From positions 189,623,556 through 189,687,555 of the forward strand of contig OZ010792.1 in NCBI GenBank assembly GCA_963932465.1: a stretch of DNA of 64,000 bases, written 5' to 3'. The translations under genes were made by a program, and so were the position numbers. The first letter of the stretch is position 1. Each line of letters opens with the position of its first letter. Origin of the DNA: Maratus speciosus (lineage: Eukaryota > Arthropoda > Arachnida > Araneae > Salticidae). Under the pieces are notes generated by a model that did no database searches, was not told where the DNA came from, and saw nothing but the letters and a program-made list of their open reading frames with translations. This document shows positions 20,846 to 33,847 of the stretch, in pieces.

Positions 20846-21696
20846 GTGTCCCAAACATGTTCGATCGGATTCAGATCAGGAGAGCAAGTTGGCTCTTCCA
20901 TACGCTGGATTGTTTCAGCTTTAAGCACTTTCTCCACAAGACGAGCTGTATGCGGTCAGGTATTATCATGCATACAAAAAGGAATCGCCAATTGATGCAT
21001 CGTAAAATACGACATGAGGTATCAATATCTCGTCTGTATAACTCTGGGCCACCAAAGTGCCATTCAGAACGATATACAGGTCCGTAAGTTCACCTATGCT
21101 GACATCAGCCCATACCATCAATCCACCTCGTCTGTAATGTGATCTTTCACGAACGAATGTGGGATTCTTTCAAGTGTTCCTTTCTCTCCATACCAAAACA
21201 AGTCGGATGTCACATCCAGATTAAATCGGGACTTGTCTGTAAAGAGCACTTGACTGCAACCACATTGCCTCCAATCTCGATGTTCGGTTGCCCACCTACT
21301 TTGGGCCGCACAGATGCTTGAGGTCAACGAAAGACAAAACATTGGCTTACGGGCATAGAGACCAATCTGATGAAGCCTATTTCGAACTGTTTGGCTGGAT
21401 ACCCTTCGTTCTGCGACCAGGAACAACTGCGTTTGCAGCTGAGTAGTATTGCATGTTTCGTCTGGATGAACTGTTAACAGGATATATTGTTCATCACTTT
21501 CTGTGATAACACATGACCGACCTTACCCTAATCGACGTCTAGCATTCCCTGTGTCTTAGAATATATTCCACAGCCTTGCATTGACACTGCTTGCGACTTC
21601 AACAGCGTCCTCTACACTTCGTTGTGTTTGCCCGAATTCAACTGTCCTGATAATACGCCAAGCCTTGGATTCCGGTAAACCACGTTGTTGTGACAT
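20846..21696 (-). pseudogene. Tc1-like (DD34E) transposase, degraded
   Basis: Starts at ATG 21696 (MSQQRGLPESKAWRII), followed by a helix-turn-helix region (QTQRSVEDAVEVASSVNARLW), RRVSSQTVRNRLHQIGLYARKP, the first catalytic Asp in VLFTDKSRFNLD, the second in MHDN, and Glu in SPDLNPIEHVW. Second Asp to Glu spacing is 34 residues, the Tc1 signature. Several stops and frameshifts interrupt it and the C terminus is cut at the mariner-like junction. It cannot encode an active protein as it stands. Confidence 0.9.
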
Positions 21697-21969
21697 TTTC
21701 AGGTCATCTTTTCTCAAAACACAAGCACAGAAATTGGATTTTACAAATGAGACAGAGAAGCCGACGTTTACGCGAAATCCTGATCTCTGCACTTATCTCC
21801 TTTTTCTAGATTTTGACGCCCTAAACTTTGATTTGCATCTGAAGTTTTCTTCATCTTTTTTGTACTACGCTTTAAATTATGGATATTTTATTTTGCGTTA
21901 ATTTTCGTTGTAAGTATTTGCGTAATTTTGTTAAAACGATGTGCTCTCCTAATTGTTTTGAGTAGTGTA
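20846..21969 (-). mobile_element. Tc1-like element, truncated at its 3' end
   Basis: Its 5' TIR is at 21944-21967 and resembles the TIR of the neighbouring complete copy (CTAATTGTTTTGAG core), followed by TA. The other TIR is absent: the element runs into the mariner-like fragment near 20845. It faces away from the second Tc1 copy, with the two TIRs 39 bp apart. Confidence 0.85.
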
Positions 21970-22006
21970 TAATTGCAATTGAAAAAAAAAAACCGTTTGA
22001 AATGTA

Positions 22007-23537
22007 CACTGCTCAAAACAATTAGGGGAGACATGGTTTTAACAAAATTACGCAAATATTTACACCGGTAAGTAACGAAAAATAAAATATCCATAATTTA
22101 AAGCGTAGTAGAAAACTGATAAAAAATACTTCGCATGCACATTAAAGTTTATGACGTAAAACAGCAGAAAAAGGAGATAAGTGTAGAAATCGGGATTTTG
22201 CAGAAACGTCTGTTTCACTGCCTCAGTTGTAAAATTCAATTGCTCAGCTTCTGTTTTGAGAAAAGGTGACTTGGAAATGTCACAACAATGTGATTTAAAG
22301 AAATCCATGGCTTGATGTGTCTGGGGAATCACAACGAAGTGTAGCGGACGCTGTTGGGGACGCAAGATGTGTCAATGCAAGGCTGTGGAAACGATTCCAA
22401 GCCACATGTAATGATAGACATCGAAAAGGGCAAGGTCGGCCATGTGCTACCACAGAAACTGATGACCGATATATCCTGTTAACAGCTCGTCTAGACGGAA
22501 CGGGCAGTGTTAATCTGCTGCAAACACAATTGTTCTTGGCCACAGGATGAAGGATGTCCAGCCAAAGAGTCCGAAATAGGCTTCATCAGGGTGGTCTCTA
22601 TGCACGTAAGTCAGTGGTCTGTATTCCGTTGATTTCAAGCAACTGTGCATTCCAAAGAAGGTGGGCAACTGAAAATCGAGTTTGGAGGCAACGTTGTTGG
22701 AATCAAATTCTGTTTACAGACGAGTCCCGATTCAGTCTGGATGTGACATCTGATGTGTTTTGCATGGAGAAAAAGAGGCACTCTAAATAATCCCACATTC
22801 GTTCGCGAAAGATCACATCACAGACGAGGTGGGTTGATGCTATGGGTTGGAATCAGCATAGGTGGACGTGCGGGCCTGCATATCATTCGGAGTGGCACAA
22901 TATACAAGTTATACAAGATACAAGTTATACAAGACGAGATACTGAGACCTCATGTCGTATGTTATGTTGCAGCAATTAGTGATTTCTATTTTTCCATGCA
23001 TGATAATGCCAGACCTCGTATAGTTCGTCTTGTAGAAAACATGCTTGAAGCTAAAACAATACAGCGTATTGGATGACCAGCATGCTCGCCTGACCTGGAT
23101 CCGATCGAGCATGTTTAGAGCATACTCAGACGATGCATTGCTGCGAGACCAAGGCCTCCTTTTACTGTCCGGGACTTGGAGACTGCAATTCTTGAGCAGT
23201 GGAACATGTTTCCCCAAAGTCATTTCGGTAACCTCATCGCATCCACGGAAAAACACGTGAGCAGCAGTCTTAGATTTTCGAGGAGACCACACGCCATATT
23301 AAAATCTTGCATCATTTCCAAACAATACTTTTTTTTATCATTTACATGTAACCAAATTGTTACCCTAAACCATCTTTTCATGTTCTTTCTATCTTTTCAA
23401 AGAATAAAAGCTCTCTTACAAATTTTTTTGCGTCTTTTTTTCTGTATTGCGCATTGATACACGTGTACTATCCATTTTATTCCCATACATAGTTCTCTTC
23501 ACTTTTTTGCTTGCTCCCCTAATTGTTTTGAGCAGTG
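22007..23537 (+). mobile_element. Tc1-like element with both TIRs
   Basis: Bounded by matching 24-bp TIRs at 22007-22030 and 23514-23537 (outer sequence CACTGCTCAAAACAATTAGG) and flanked on both sides by TA, the Tc1 target. Length is 1,531 bp, typical for Tc1. The transposase inside is broken. Confidence 0.95.
22277..23302 (+). pseudogene. Tc1-like (DD34E) transposase, degraded
   Basis: Starts at ATG 22277 (MSQQ). Recognisable pieces are QRSVADAVGDARCVNARLW, QRVRNRLHQGGLYARKS, the first catalytic Asp in ILFTDESRFSLD, the second in MHDNARP, SPDLDPIEHV with the catalytic Glu, PPFTVRDLETAILEQW and a C-terminal RGDHTPY before TAA 23300. Stops and frameshifts occur near the start, around 22550 and after EHV. 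It is close in sequence to the neighbouring minus-strand copy, so one family inserted twice within about 2.7 kb. Confidence 0.9.
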
Positions 23538-23539
23538 TA

Positions 23540-26500
23540 GTTCATTGTCGTGTGAAAATCCATTTACATCAAATAGTTATTTTTTTAAATTACGAAATTT
23601 AACTTTTTATACGGTTTCTGATTCTTTTAAGTTTTATTTACAAAAAAACTTTCTAGATGATCTTAACACGAATAACAAATGAATAACAAGTAAAATTTTA
23701 CAAATTTCTTTATTCTACTATTTACTGAATTATGAAACTTTGAATTTTATGCATTCGCAAAACATGCTCAAATCTAAATAATATATTTCCATGTTATATA
23801 TTATATAAAATAGTAGTTTATAATAAAAATATCACTGATAATCAATATTTTCAAAAACTAGAAAATTTTAACGGGTCAAAAGAAAATTTGAAAATACCTG
23901 TGATTTAACAACGACAATTGAATTAAGTCTAAATATTAAAATTGCGCTTTATGTTACTTATTACAAATAATAACAATAATGGCAATAATGTTAACTTGAT
24001 TTTAATATCTACCTCAACGCTAAATTACAATAACCTTTCACCGTCCGAGGGTTTTCCTGTATTTTTATAAGAATGCTTGTAAATTTCAGGATATATATTT
24101 CTATTAATCGCAGTTTAATGCTATAATATCTTTAATATCAGTTCTTTCTACATATGGTTCAAAATAAAATTCTGTTTAAAATATTTTTGACTACAGCCAT
24201 TTTAACATGATTTCTAGAAACGGAAAAATCTGGTACAGCCAGTTAAAGGTTAAATTATTTTAGTATTTTATAAAAAGAAAATTTAGTTTTATTTTAGTGT
24301 TTTCATTTCAATCAGAAAAACCTAATAACAAAGTTAAGGCTACAGCGTCATATAACATACACTAATTGCATACATGTTTTAAATGTTACAGCTGTATCTA
24401 TATCTATTTATGTATATATATAGATATAGACATAAATAAAGTGAAATTATCTATAATTATAATTTGTATTGCCTTAAGCCTCTCCATTTAATGATAATTT
24501 TCTTAAATTTGTTAATCTTGAATTCTGTAAAAATATGAAAAATGTTGTTGGACAGACATTTTTGGAAAAGAATAGAATGATTGTCTAAATAAAGTTGTAA
24601 GAAAAAACGATTGAAAGTAATGTAATTTGTGATTTTTTCTAAGAAAAAGTACGATATTGATACCTACCGACTTAGGCAATAATATATTGCGCTTATTTCC
24701 GAGCTATATGTAACTATTAGTTGTTTTGTGATTGAAAACAAATTTAATTCCAACCACTATATATTACTTATCTAAAGCTTATAATAATGAAAAATTCTCT
24801 TATTATTCGCTATACATGGGAATTCCAATGTAACAAAAGCTAAACCTCTGCAAGAACTGAATCTTTAATAAACGAAAAATCCAGAAAATTTATTCACCTA
24901 TTTTAAAGCAATCATTGGCTGACTTGCTTAGTTTCATGATTTTCATAAAGCATCTTTTCAAATCCTAGGGGAAATCAAAATATAAGCAACCTGAATTCAG
25001 CATCATTCAAAAAATATCTTTTTCTAGTTTGTCATTAAATATGGAAATGGCCCTCTAAAATATCTTATCTTTTAATTTAAAGAAAACAATATTCTCTATC
25101 TAATGCCCCCTTTCGAATACCACTAATTTGGAAATTAAAATCCATTGAGTGTTTTATTTTTGTTCCTTATTTTGGCCGAAGGTACATAAGAAAATTCATT
25201 TTTTAGAATATGTTTCTCACATGATATAGAATGATGGCATCAACCTCACCACTTTTCGGAACAAGCGCTGAAAGCTTTTAGCGAAAGGTATTTGAGACAA
25301 CTCCACAGAAATGAAATAACATACATCTGATAAAATCTGAATAAAAAGTTTCTGGAAAAGCATTTTGGTTAATAGTATTTGTTCTGAAATATATTAATTG
25401 TGTGGTGTTGTTCATAGAAGTAGATTCCACAAAATGCTTTCGTCACTGACTTTCAAACTAAACTGAGCATTGGAAAAATTGCAAATCACCAGAGGAAATA
25501 TTGTTTTACAAAAAAACAAGATATTTTAGGTTGTGTTTGTCTGTCTTGTTATTTTGTGATTTTCAATTTGCTTTTTATATAAAACGCAGTTTCTAATAAG
25601 AGATAAAAATTAGCAAAAAGTATTAGACAAAAAATGTTTGGTAACAATCTAAAATTGAGAATTTAAAATCTCCGAAACATTTTGTATGTTTTCAATCTTT
25701 TTTTTAAGAATATATGTTATCGGAATAGTTCATTAAAATATCATTATCGGTAACCGAGCACCGCTGCATCTCACATTTTCTAAATGTCGCTCACATGCAT
25801 CTCAACTAAGCTTTAATTTGATTTCATATCTTCTTATTTATCATCGTAATTCAAAATCTATTTTTTTAATTAACCATTATTCTTGGAAGATCTGAAATTC
25901 ATGTAAACACAATAAATATGATAGTTTCTAAAATCATTCTTAACACCAGCATTTGCTAAAAAACAATGTCTTTAATAACTTTTGCCTGAATATAAGTGTC
26001 ACTGAAAGTGTTTCAAGAAAACATATTGCTAGAAACTTTAATAATTTAAAGTCCTTTGATTAATGGAAGTTGTTCTCAGAAAAGACCTAGAAAACAATAA
26101 ACTCGCTTCTTTAATTCCGGAAGACGTATTAAATGCAAGAAGTTTATTTAAACTCTAACTTATTTTTGTACTTTGTTTTTCGCATCTTCTAAAAATTGAA
26201 TCTATTCAGCGAAAACAAATGTTCAAGAAGTAAAAATAAAACTAAGAGTTTAAATTCTTTCTTTATTCTTGAAGAGTTAAAGCTTAAACATATCAGATAA
26301 GAATTACTCGGGAGAGATAAAAACCTGTAAATAAAAATGTTTCTAATTTATAAATTGTAAAACAGAGAATGATTTTTCTAAATAATTCTCTTTTGACATT
26401 ATTTGAAAAGTAAAGCTCATAAATTTTAAGTGTAACCGGCGTAATATTTTATGACTTATTCTTGCTTAAACTATGGAAAATGAAAATAATTGCATATAAT

Positions 26501-26970
26501 ACAATTCAGAGGAATATTTAAAGTATAAATTTAGTAATAAACAAACTCTTCATTGGAGTACGTTCATTTTTTATTTTAAATGTTGTGCAAATTACACTCT
26601 TTTATCTCTCTAATTGTTGAATCGTGAAATGTTATTTATATATTACACTTCATTAAAATATACTTTAACTTACTTATTAAAATTTAAACATACCATATAA
26701 TGATGAATTAAACTTTTTAGCCTGCGTTCGTTTTGCTAAAATTGTATATATCGATAAACAAAGTAAAGTGAAATGCAGTAAGTGTAATTATGGTTTTAGA
26801 GTAATTATTGATTATGGATTTATTAGTAAAGGATAAAATGTTATTTTAACCAACTAACTAGTTGGAATGTTTCTCTAGCTATTTTCCGCAAATGATATTA
26901 GTCAAATAAAGTTAAATATAAATGTTGCAAGTATAGTTTAAAAAATGTCTACATTTTGATGTTCATTTGT
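23540..26970. other. 3.4 kb of unassigned AT-rich DNA
   Basis: No coding region, RNA gene or terminal repeat pair recognised. A near-palindrome of ATATAGATATAGA type lies around 24398-24437. Confidence 0.5.
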
Positions 26971-27034
26971 ACACTGTAAAAAAAAGGGACTATAGTTACT
27001 CTTAATTTGAGTTTATGAAATGCCAAATGAGGAT

Positions 27035-27165
27035 TAAATATACTCTAAGTTAGGTGTAAACACCGAATAAAGTGTTACGATACACTCAAAACGGTTTAAA
27101 TATACTCTAAGTTTGGTGTAAACACCGAATAAAGTGTCATGATACACTCAAAACGGTTTAATTTT
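27035..27165. repeat. two tandem 66-bp units
   Basis: AATATACTCTAAGTT.GGTG, GTAAACACCGAATAAAGTGT and GATACACTCAAAACGGTTTA occur twice in a row with a few substitutions. Subterminal repeat of the surrounding TIR element. Confidence 0.9.
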
Positions 27166-28774
27166 AATCTTTTAAAGAAATTGTGGAAACCGAACCCTAG
27201 TTTGGGTGTAAAGTTTTAAAGCGACATGTATGATTCAGTCCGCCATTTTGAAATCTATTTATATAGCTGTGTTCCAGGCTCGGATTTTGTTCGAAAATGT
27301 TTCTCAGTAATGATCACTAAATAAAAAGCAGTTACCAGATTATGTTGCAGTACCCGAGCTGAAAGGTTCCTTCATAGCTGAAAAAATTCTCGACTTCTTT
27401 GGCTAATTTCTTCGGAATAGGGTAAGAACTTAAAACTTATGTTTGACTTTATATTTTTGAAAAATTCATGTTTAATGTTAAAACTACAGTCATTTTCCAA
27501 CATTTTTATATCTACTAGCTGCTATATTTATAATTTTTTGAGTATTGAATTCAACCTCCTTTTACGGTGCGATTTTCAAATTTTGGCATTTTTGTCACTT
27601 TTAAGACGCTCAGTATACAATGAATTCCGCTTGTTAACTTTAAAATAATGTTTGATTCAACTAAATTTAAGATCTTAGATTATTTTTTAACCAAGAATTT
27701 TAAGTTTTCAATAAGTTTTAACTATTTGCGAGCCATTTTAAAAAGTATCGTTTTTAGGATTACGACTTTCGTTTTCTTAAGCTTTTTTAACTACAAAAAC
27801 TAACTTTTTCTGAAAAACTAATGTGATATTCAGCTCATTTAAAGCTTAAGCTTCAATATTCTATCTAGTTTTAAAAGTTTTGAACACTTTTTGTGTATTT
27901 GCTGAGCGTTTAAAAAGTTGACATTTTTCGATTTACCAGTTCGCCCACGATCATAGAAATATATGGGATTTTTACGGTTGTTGACATATTTTAACATAGC
28001 TTGTTTTCAACTTTTGATTAATTATTTTGAAAATCTAATACGTGTTTTATGTTTTATAAAGTACGGGCTTCGCTCCGCCACCCACTGTGTGTTCCTGGGT
28101 TGAGTTTAGATATGTTTAAAAAGTTCATGAAATTTGGTATAAAATTTTTGTCCCAGACCACTTTCCCATAGCGTTACGCGTTTTGTTTACTTTGTTTTGC
28201 ACCTTTTTTAACAATTTAATCCTTATCATTTTGCTTACCTATTAGTATCTTTTAAAAGCTTAAACTTCAAGCTTTCTAGCGGTGTAGTGTTTATTAATTA
28301 AGTATGCTGTTAAGCATTTTTCATTTGCATTTTAAAAGTGATAAAAATTGCTCTTTAGCGATTGAGAGGTCGGTGGTTTTTAGCTCTCTGTATCCGATTT
28401 TTGTACAATTTGTAATGTTTAGTTGTATTTATGGTATGTTTATTTTAATTTGCTTAGATTTATTCGAAAACCAGTCAGGCATACGCTGAGTTTAAAAAAA
28501 AAAAAGAGTCAAGTACACGTGACGTAAGTCCAGATGTAACGAATAAATGATTTGTGAGGAAATTTCGTTGTTTACCAAAACTAAAATGTTTAAAATAAAT
28601 GTTTAATTGAGATAATAAATTATCACAGTTGAAACAATGTTTAGCAGCCTCTTTGCGTGAAACTATTTATTGTAAATTATGGTTGAATTAGATTTCAAAT
28701 GTAATCTTTAAATTGCTTTTTATTTTACTGTTAAAGTGCAAACCAAATAAGCAGTAGTGTGACTTTACACCAGA

Positions 28775-28950
28775 TAAGCAGTAGCGAGACTTTACACCAA
28801 AAATGGTGGCAACTAAGTTGCCACTAAAAGTGGTGTTTGTTTACACCATTTGATAGCTGGTGGCTCATTACACCAATTTTCAAATGCAATTTCATTACAC
28901 CACTTGGGGTGGCAACTTAGTTGCCACCCTTTTTGGTGTAAAGTAAGGGA
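28775..28950. repeat. subterminal inverted repeats with TTACACC / GGTGTAA motifs
   Basis: TTTACACCAAAAATGGTGGC at 28791 faces its inverse (GCCACC..TTTGGTGTAAA) ending at 28942, enclosing further TTACACCA copies. The arms could form a hairpin of about 30 pairs. Confidence 0.8.
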
Positions 28951-29140
28951 ATTTTTTTTTTTTTACAGTATAGAATTATTAGAACACTTGCCACAGAATT
29001 CAAACCTTATATTTTGAACGCAAGACAAAGGTCTTGGTTTCACTCGCCCCCGAATGTATTACGGAGAATTAAAAAAGGAAGACAATGTAATAATCCGTAG
29101 TTACTGTCTTAATATATGTATGCATTTTATTTTTTGCGTA

Positions 29141-29378
29141 TACAGAGCGTAGACTAAAGTGGTGTACACAACCATTAACTTGAGAACTGCAACAGCTATA
29201 GTCATGATTGTGTTGCCAAAGTATAGTAAAGTGGCTATGCGTAACATGGTGAAATTGCTTACAGTGCCACCTGATGGAACTCTCCAGAATTAGTATTCCT
29301 ATCTAAAAAGGGGTTCGCGATATGATAAAAAGCTCAAGGTTGCAGAACGTCTTTGATTTTGTATGAAATGATCATTCC

Positions 29379-29414
<36 letters not shown>

Positions 29415-29942
29415 TTATCAGACGTCTTGAAATAATTATATTTACATCCCATCATCAGCTTAGATACACTAATTTTGTGCAAAGTATGGTATTATAAAAT
29501 TTACTAATAAAACTAACACGTGTAAGCAAATTATCGTATTTTTTAATTAGAAAATCAACTTGAGTATGTAAAATGTGTGGATCATTAGAACATATATAGA
29601 ATGCGTAAAGAATTGCTGCCAATGGTGGATAGGTTGAGCATACTTAAGTTGATTTTCTTTTTAAAATAGACTTTAATTTGCTAACATACGTCAATTTTAT
29701 TAGTAGATGTGCGTCTGCATTGTAATGCTACACACGCTCTAGAGCCTTGTATTTTAGTTTTTCTCGTACCTAGCACCATTTTTGTGATTGGTACACTAAC
29801 TTCATAGTTTGCATCTAGGTGTCGCTGTAAGCGATCGTATCCCATAGGGATTAGCTTCTTTACTAGACGCCACATTCACTGTTATAACAATCGTCACTCT
29901 GAAGTTATTTGGGATGGATATACCTTTGGTGGACACCCTGTG
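29141..29942. mobile_element. TIR element related to 54440-54843, enlarged copy
   Basis: Outer ends TACAGAGCG..GACTAAAG and CTTTGGTGGACACCCTGTG mirror the 54440 element. AGTAAAGTGGCTATGCG and TTAGTATTCCTATCT are shared near the left end. The middle is larger and holds a ~30-bp poly(A) run near 29382-29411, suggesting a nested insertion. No coding capacity. Confidence 0.65.
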
Positions 29943-30135
29943 CATAAATTTCAAATCAGCAATATTAACATTCTGAACGAAATGTAATTGTTAAAACTGA
30001 GAAATACTGTAAATTATATATATTTTACATTCAAAAGTCTACCACGCGTATACTCTATTTCATACTATCGAAGGAGAATAAAAAAATGTAATCCTTGTAT
30101 AATAAATATATTCTGTATTTTAAGGAATATATGTT

Positions 30136-31613
30136 ATTGAGTGTGACCCAAAGGGTCATTTAAAAACTTAACGTGCAAGTCGGTTAGCTTATGACGAAGC
30201 TTTACTTAGAAATTCGCGTCCAGAGATCAAAGCGTGTGGTGCGGCTAGAACGTGACCTACACGCACGCCGCATAAGTTAATCGCTTTCAGTTACTCGGGG
30301 ACACTTTTTCGCGGGTTCCTTTCAGTTTTTTTGTAGCCAATTTCTTCTACAGCCGGTAAGCGTGTATTACGTTCCGGACAAATGTAGCAACATGCTTGAC
30401 AATTCCTGCCTCACACAACCTGCTTTGCAACTGCCCAAACAAAGGATGACTTGACTGACGTCTGTTTGGAAAGAACTTTCGATACATGTGTATTGCGATG
30501 GTACAATTTTACAGGTGGTACCAAAAATGCAATGTATATCCGCCAATTCCGGGTTAGTGCACCGATGCATCCTTCTCCTGCAATGCTTTGCCTAAAATAA
30601 ATTGCTCCCTGCGTTACAATATTCCTGCGAGCTTCGCTATTTGCCCTTCTAGGACACGACTTTCTATGCAAATATTGTTCATCATGGTCTGGCAGACCAG
30701 AAAGTTAAATTTGAAAACAACCTTCTCTGGCAACCTGCATTATATGGAAAATATTCTCTTTTATCACGTACTTTGTTTTGTGTGTATGAGCTACCCCGTA
30801 ATGTTTACACACTTTTATTGGGAATTGAAATTTTAATTCTGCAATGCTTCATGAAATTGTTTTCGATGATTTGATTGTATGCTTTTCTGCTGAAATGTGC
30901 AGGCGCCTCATCCTGCTGAAAACAAACGCATTGAGGAACGTTAACCCTATCCAATACAGCTACACCTCTAATAAGAAAGTGCAGTATTTTCGTCGAGGCT
31001 TTGAGGTTGTAGGTAAGGCCCAGTTAGAAATACAGATAAAGCTAGGCTAAACACTTAAGGAGAAGCACTGTTGGATTACATAGGTACGTTTACTCGTTGG
31101 GTTTCCATACACATGCACGTAATTGTTGTGCAAGTTTTAATACGTTCCATGTAAAAGCTATTTCATCGATAAACAGAATCCAGAATGAAAATTTTTGCTG
31201 TGCGACGTAAATACTAACGTGTGAATCAACATGTTGGGGATAATCGTAATCGCACAATGCCTGTATTCTTGGATGTGACAGTAGTGTAGCGTGTCCTAGT
31301 GCTGTATACACATAACTCTGCTTTGAGGAACATTTATGTTGCGTTTAATTACACGAAGATTTGTTCACAAATTCTTTTCGTTTTCGCGTAGCACAGAGTC
31401 CTATGCTGCTTTTGTTCTTGCAGTACGTTCCAGGTCGATCTGGCTACCTATTTGAAAAGCTCCTGTCTCACACAGTCTACGGTGCTATTTTCCAAATAAA
31501 CAATGACTTGATTGACCACTTTAGGTAGACATTATCCTATATCTTGTTAATCATGGTGTGACAAACCAACACTTTAAGTTTGTAAACGCCCCTTTGAGAT
31601 ACCCTGTATATAG
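30136..31613 (-). mobile_element. mariner-like element, degraded
   Basis: The right end, read inward on the minus strand (ACAGGGTATCTCAAAGGGGC then GTTTACAAAC), matches the left end (GTGTGACCCAAAGGGTC then ATTTAAAAAC). The decayed transposase lies between. A segment at about 30370-30600 resembles 31453-31570, so part of a second copy or an internal duplication is present. Confidence 0.65.
30700..31600 (-). pseudogene. mariner-like DDE transposase, heavily degraded
   Basis: On the minus strand the order is: helix-turn-helix remnants (VDCVRQELF), YPQHVDSHVSIYVAQQ, WILFIDEIAFTWN (first catalytic Asp, family form LFTDEATFT), the ..H.W..NP-like continuation, then CFQQDEAPAHFSRKAYNQII (second Asp, family form FQQDGAPAHFS). 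This is the same transposase family as the fragment at 20607-20845. Stops and frameshifts throughout prevent translation. Confidence 0.75.
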
Positions 31614-31755
31614 GCATATGATGAAAAAAAAATGTTCTATCACATAATCTTACTTTCTTCTTCTGTTACTCTAGGATGCTTAATAACTTTTACTGTGAAA
31701 TGAAAATTTTATTCTGTAGAATTTAAAGACCACCTTTCCTTGAAATAGTATTTAA

Positions 31756-31990
31756 TTAACCCATTAACCGCTAAAACTATAAAGTAGAAATATATTCAAA
31801 TTCTTGTTGAAAGTCGTTTGCCACCAGATATTCGGAAAGGTAACTTTCGCTTTATTAAAATATCAAAATTTCAGCCACTAAATAAGGCAAATTTTTTAGT
31901 TCTAAAATAGTGGTGCCAAAGTAATAAATTTAAGCATGAGTAATTATTTTGACCATTGCGTGAACGCAACACCAGCGGGTAATGGGTTAA
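31756..31990. mobile_element. piggyBac-type MITE, 235 bp, TTAA-flanked
   Basis: TTAA at 31756-31759 and 31987-31990 bracket inverted ends CCCATTAACCGCT and, reversed, CCCATTACCCGCT. TTAA duplication with CCC-starting ends is the piggyBac hallmark. It is too short to encode a transposase. A second, inverted-orientation copy is at 57811-58044. Confidence 0.85.
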
Positions 31991-33839
31991 AGATTTGTCA
32001 ATTCTAATTATTAAAACGTTAGAAAATTCTGGTGACGCAGGATGGGTCAGCTAATTAATAAAAATTATGACATTCTATTTTTATTGATTTGTTAAAATAT
32101 ATGCATTTAAATGGGCCCGGTTATGTATGTGTTAGAAAACTTAGATTATATGTAACAATGCATTGGTGTATGCCTTTGAATATTTTAGCTTTTTTTTCTA
32201 TAAACGCATATGAAAAATTTAGAAAATGTACTCTAAATTTAATAAATTTTCTGACTGAAAATTTACTAAAAATGTATAGTTATGGGTGTGGAATCTTTAT
32301 GTAAAAAATTATAAACTAACTTTTTAGTACTGAAATAAAATAATCAAAGATAAAGCAAACTAAAACAAAAAAGAGAAACATATAGTTTATCGCAATAAAC
32401 CTTAAATATTACCAGCGCTTATAAGGCGGAATTTCTAAATTTAAATAGTTTTTACAAAAGCTGTTTGTGCTATCCTAAATAAAAGGCATTAAGCAAAAAG
32501 CAAACATATTATAAACGTATTAATTGCTGTAAACATTCCGTCAACTTAAATGTAAAGAACTTATCTTATTAAAAAAAAAAACAATTCAGTAGGATTCTGA
32601 TTGCAAAGAATTTTCTAATTCTCAGTTTTAGTTTTAAGAGAATTTCTTTTTAGGAATTAATCAACAACTTTTCTTCATAAGTTTAGAGCAAATTGGGATT
32701 TTGAAGATTAAATTAAACAAGTGAGTATCATCTTTTACCCCCGATATTATTTATAAAATATGTTTTATTCGGAAATTAAAATGTTTATCTTCATAAAAAA
32801 GTTAACAATATGTTTAAAAAAAAAAGATGTTGTTAAAGTGCATCCAATTTCATTGGATGACTATAGTGAAATTGAAAATTTTGTAAAACTTGTGGGAATC
32901 TAAAAGTAATCAGCGCAAACTTAAAAACAAGTATGTATCATCTGTTATCTCCGATGTTATTCATAAAAAAGTTAAACAAAAAAAAATGGTTTTTAAAGAG
33001 CATCTAATTTTGTTGGCCGATTATTGTGAAAGTGAAAATTTTGTAAAATTTGTGAAAATATAAAAATAATTATCGCATATTTAAACAAAAATATAAAATC
33101 AATATTTTTGGTTATCATCGTATTATCGCTAGAAACAATAGATATGAGGGTATAGCATTGATAAATTCGTAGCGCATTTTGTTATTAATTGAATGTTTGA
33201 TTCCTTACGGCAATGAATCTTTAATAACAAAATCATGCAAATGACAATATAGAAATCAGGACTAAAATAATTCTCAAAAATAAGCTAAACACATCACTAC
33301 TACTTGTACCATGTATATGCGTGGATCGTATATACTACTTTTAAGGTGAGTAAAATAAATTTGGATATTAATTTCGAAACCTGTTGTAATCATCAATAAC
33401 TTTTATAAACAAATATAAAAAACTGAGAAAGTATCATTTAAAAAAAGAAGCTACAAACCTCACAGAAAAAACTATGAAGCAAACTTACAATATCTTTGAA
33501 TTCATATGCATTCAATTAGGTTATTTTCTACTTTTTTAAATATGTTTTACCTATGTAGAACACACTTACAAAACTTTGGAGACTAGATGTAAAAAATTTC
33601 TTAATCTAGAAAGTGAGCATGAAATACATTAAATCAAAGATATATTTTATGACTATTTTCTTTAGAAAAGGATAAAGAATTGAACACCAGAAAAATTTAT
33701 TAAGAACTATTAAATTTAAAATATAAAATAACAGAAGTTTACCAAGAATCACCGAAATCTTTGGTCTCCGTCGAGTATTCTAACAACGTCTGTCAGGCGA
33801 AGAGCTTTGGTCAGACGGTTAGAGAAATAAATGTTTTAG
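31991..33839. other. unassigned AT-rich DNA with one local duplication
   Basis: 32712-32930 and 32931-33090 are imperfect tandem copies (GTATCATCT, GTTATTCATAAAA, AAAATTTTGTAAAA blocks), the second lacking ~60 bp. Nothing else is recognised. Confidence 0.55.
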
Positions 33840-33847
33840 TGTTGAAT

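Larger units (their letters stand above)
26972..28970. mobile_element. unclassified TIR element with TTACACC motifs
   Basis: Left end CACTGTAAAAAAAAGGG and right end (reversed) TACTGTAAAAAAA..TTCCC. Near the left end lie two 66-bp tandem copies (27035-27165) containing GGTGTAAACACC; near the right end TTACACCA recurs at least five times with the palindrome GTGGCAACTAAGTTGCCAC and its inverted partner. Subterminal repeats of this sort often bind a transposase. No transposase is readable in the 1.5-kb middle. The superfamily is not assigned. Confidence 0.6.

Noticed and set aside
27439..27648. 69-codon frame inside the CACTGTAAAA element as its transposase
   Set aside because: No catalytic or DNA-binding motif; Phe/Leu/Ser-rich composition is typical of chance frames in AT-rich DNA.
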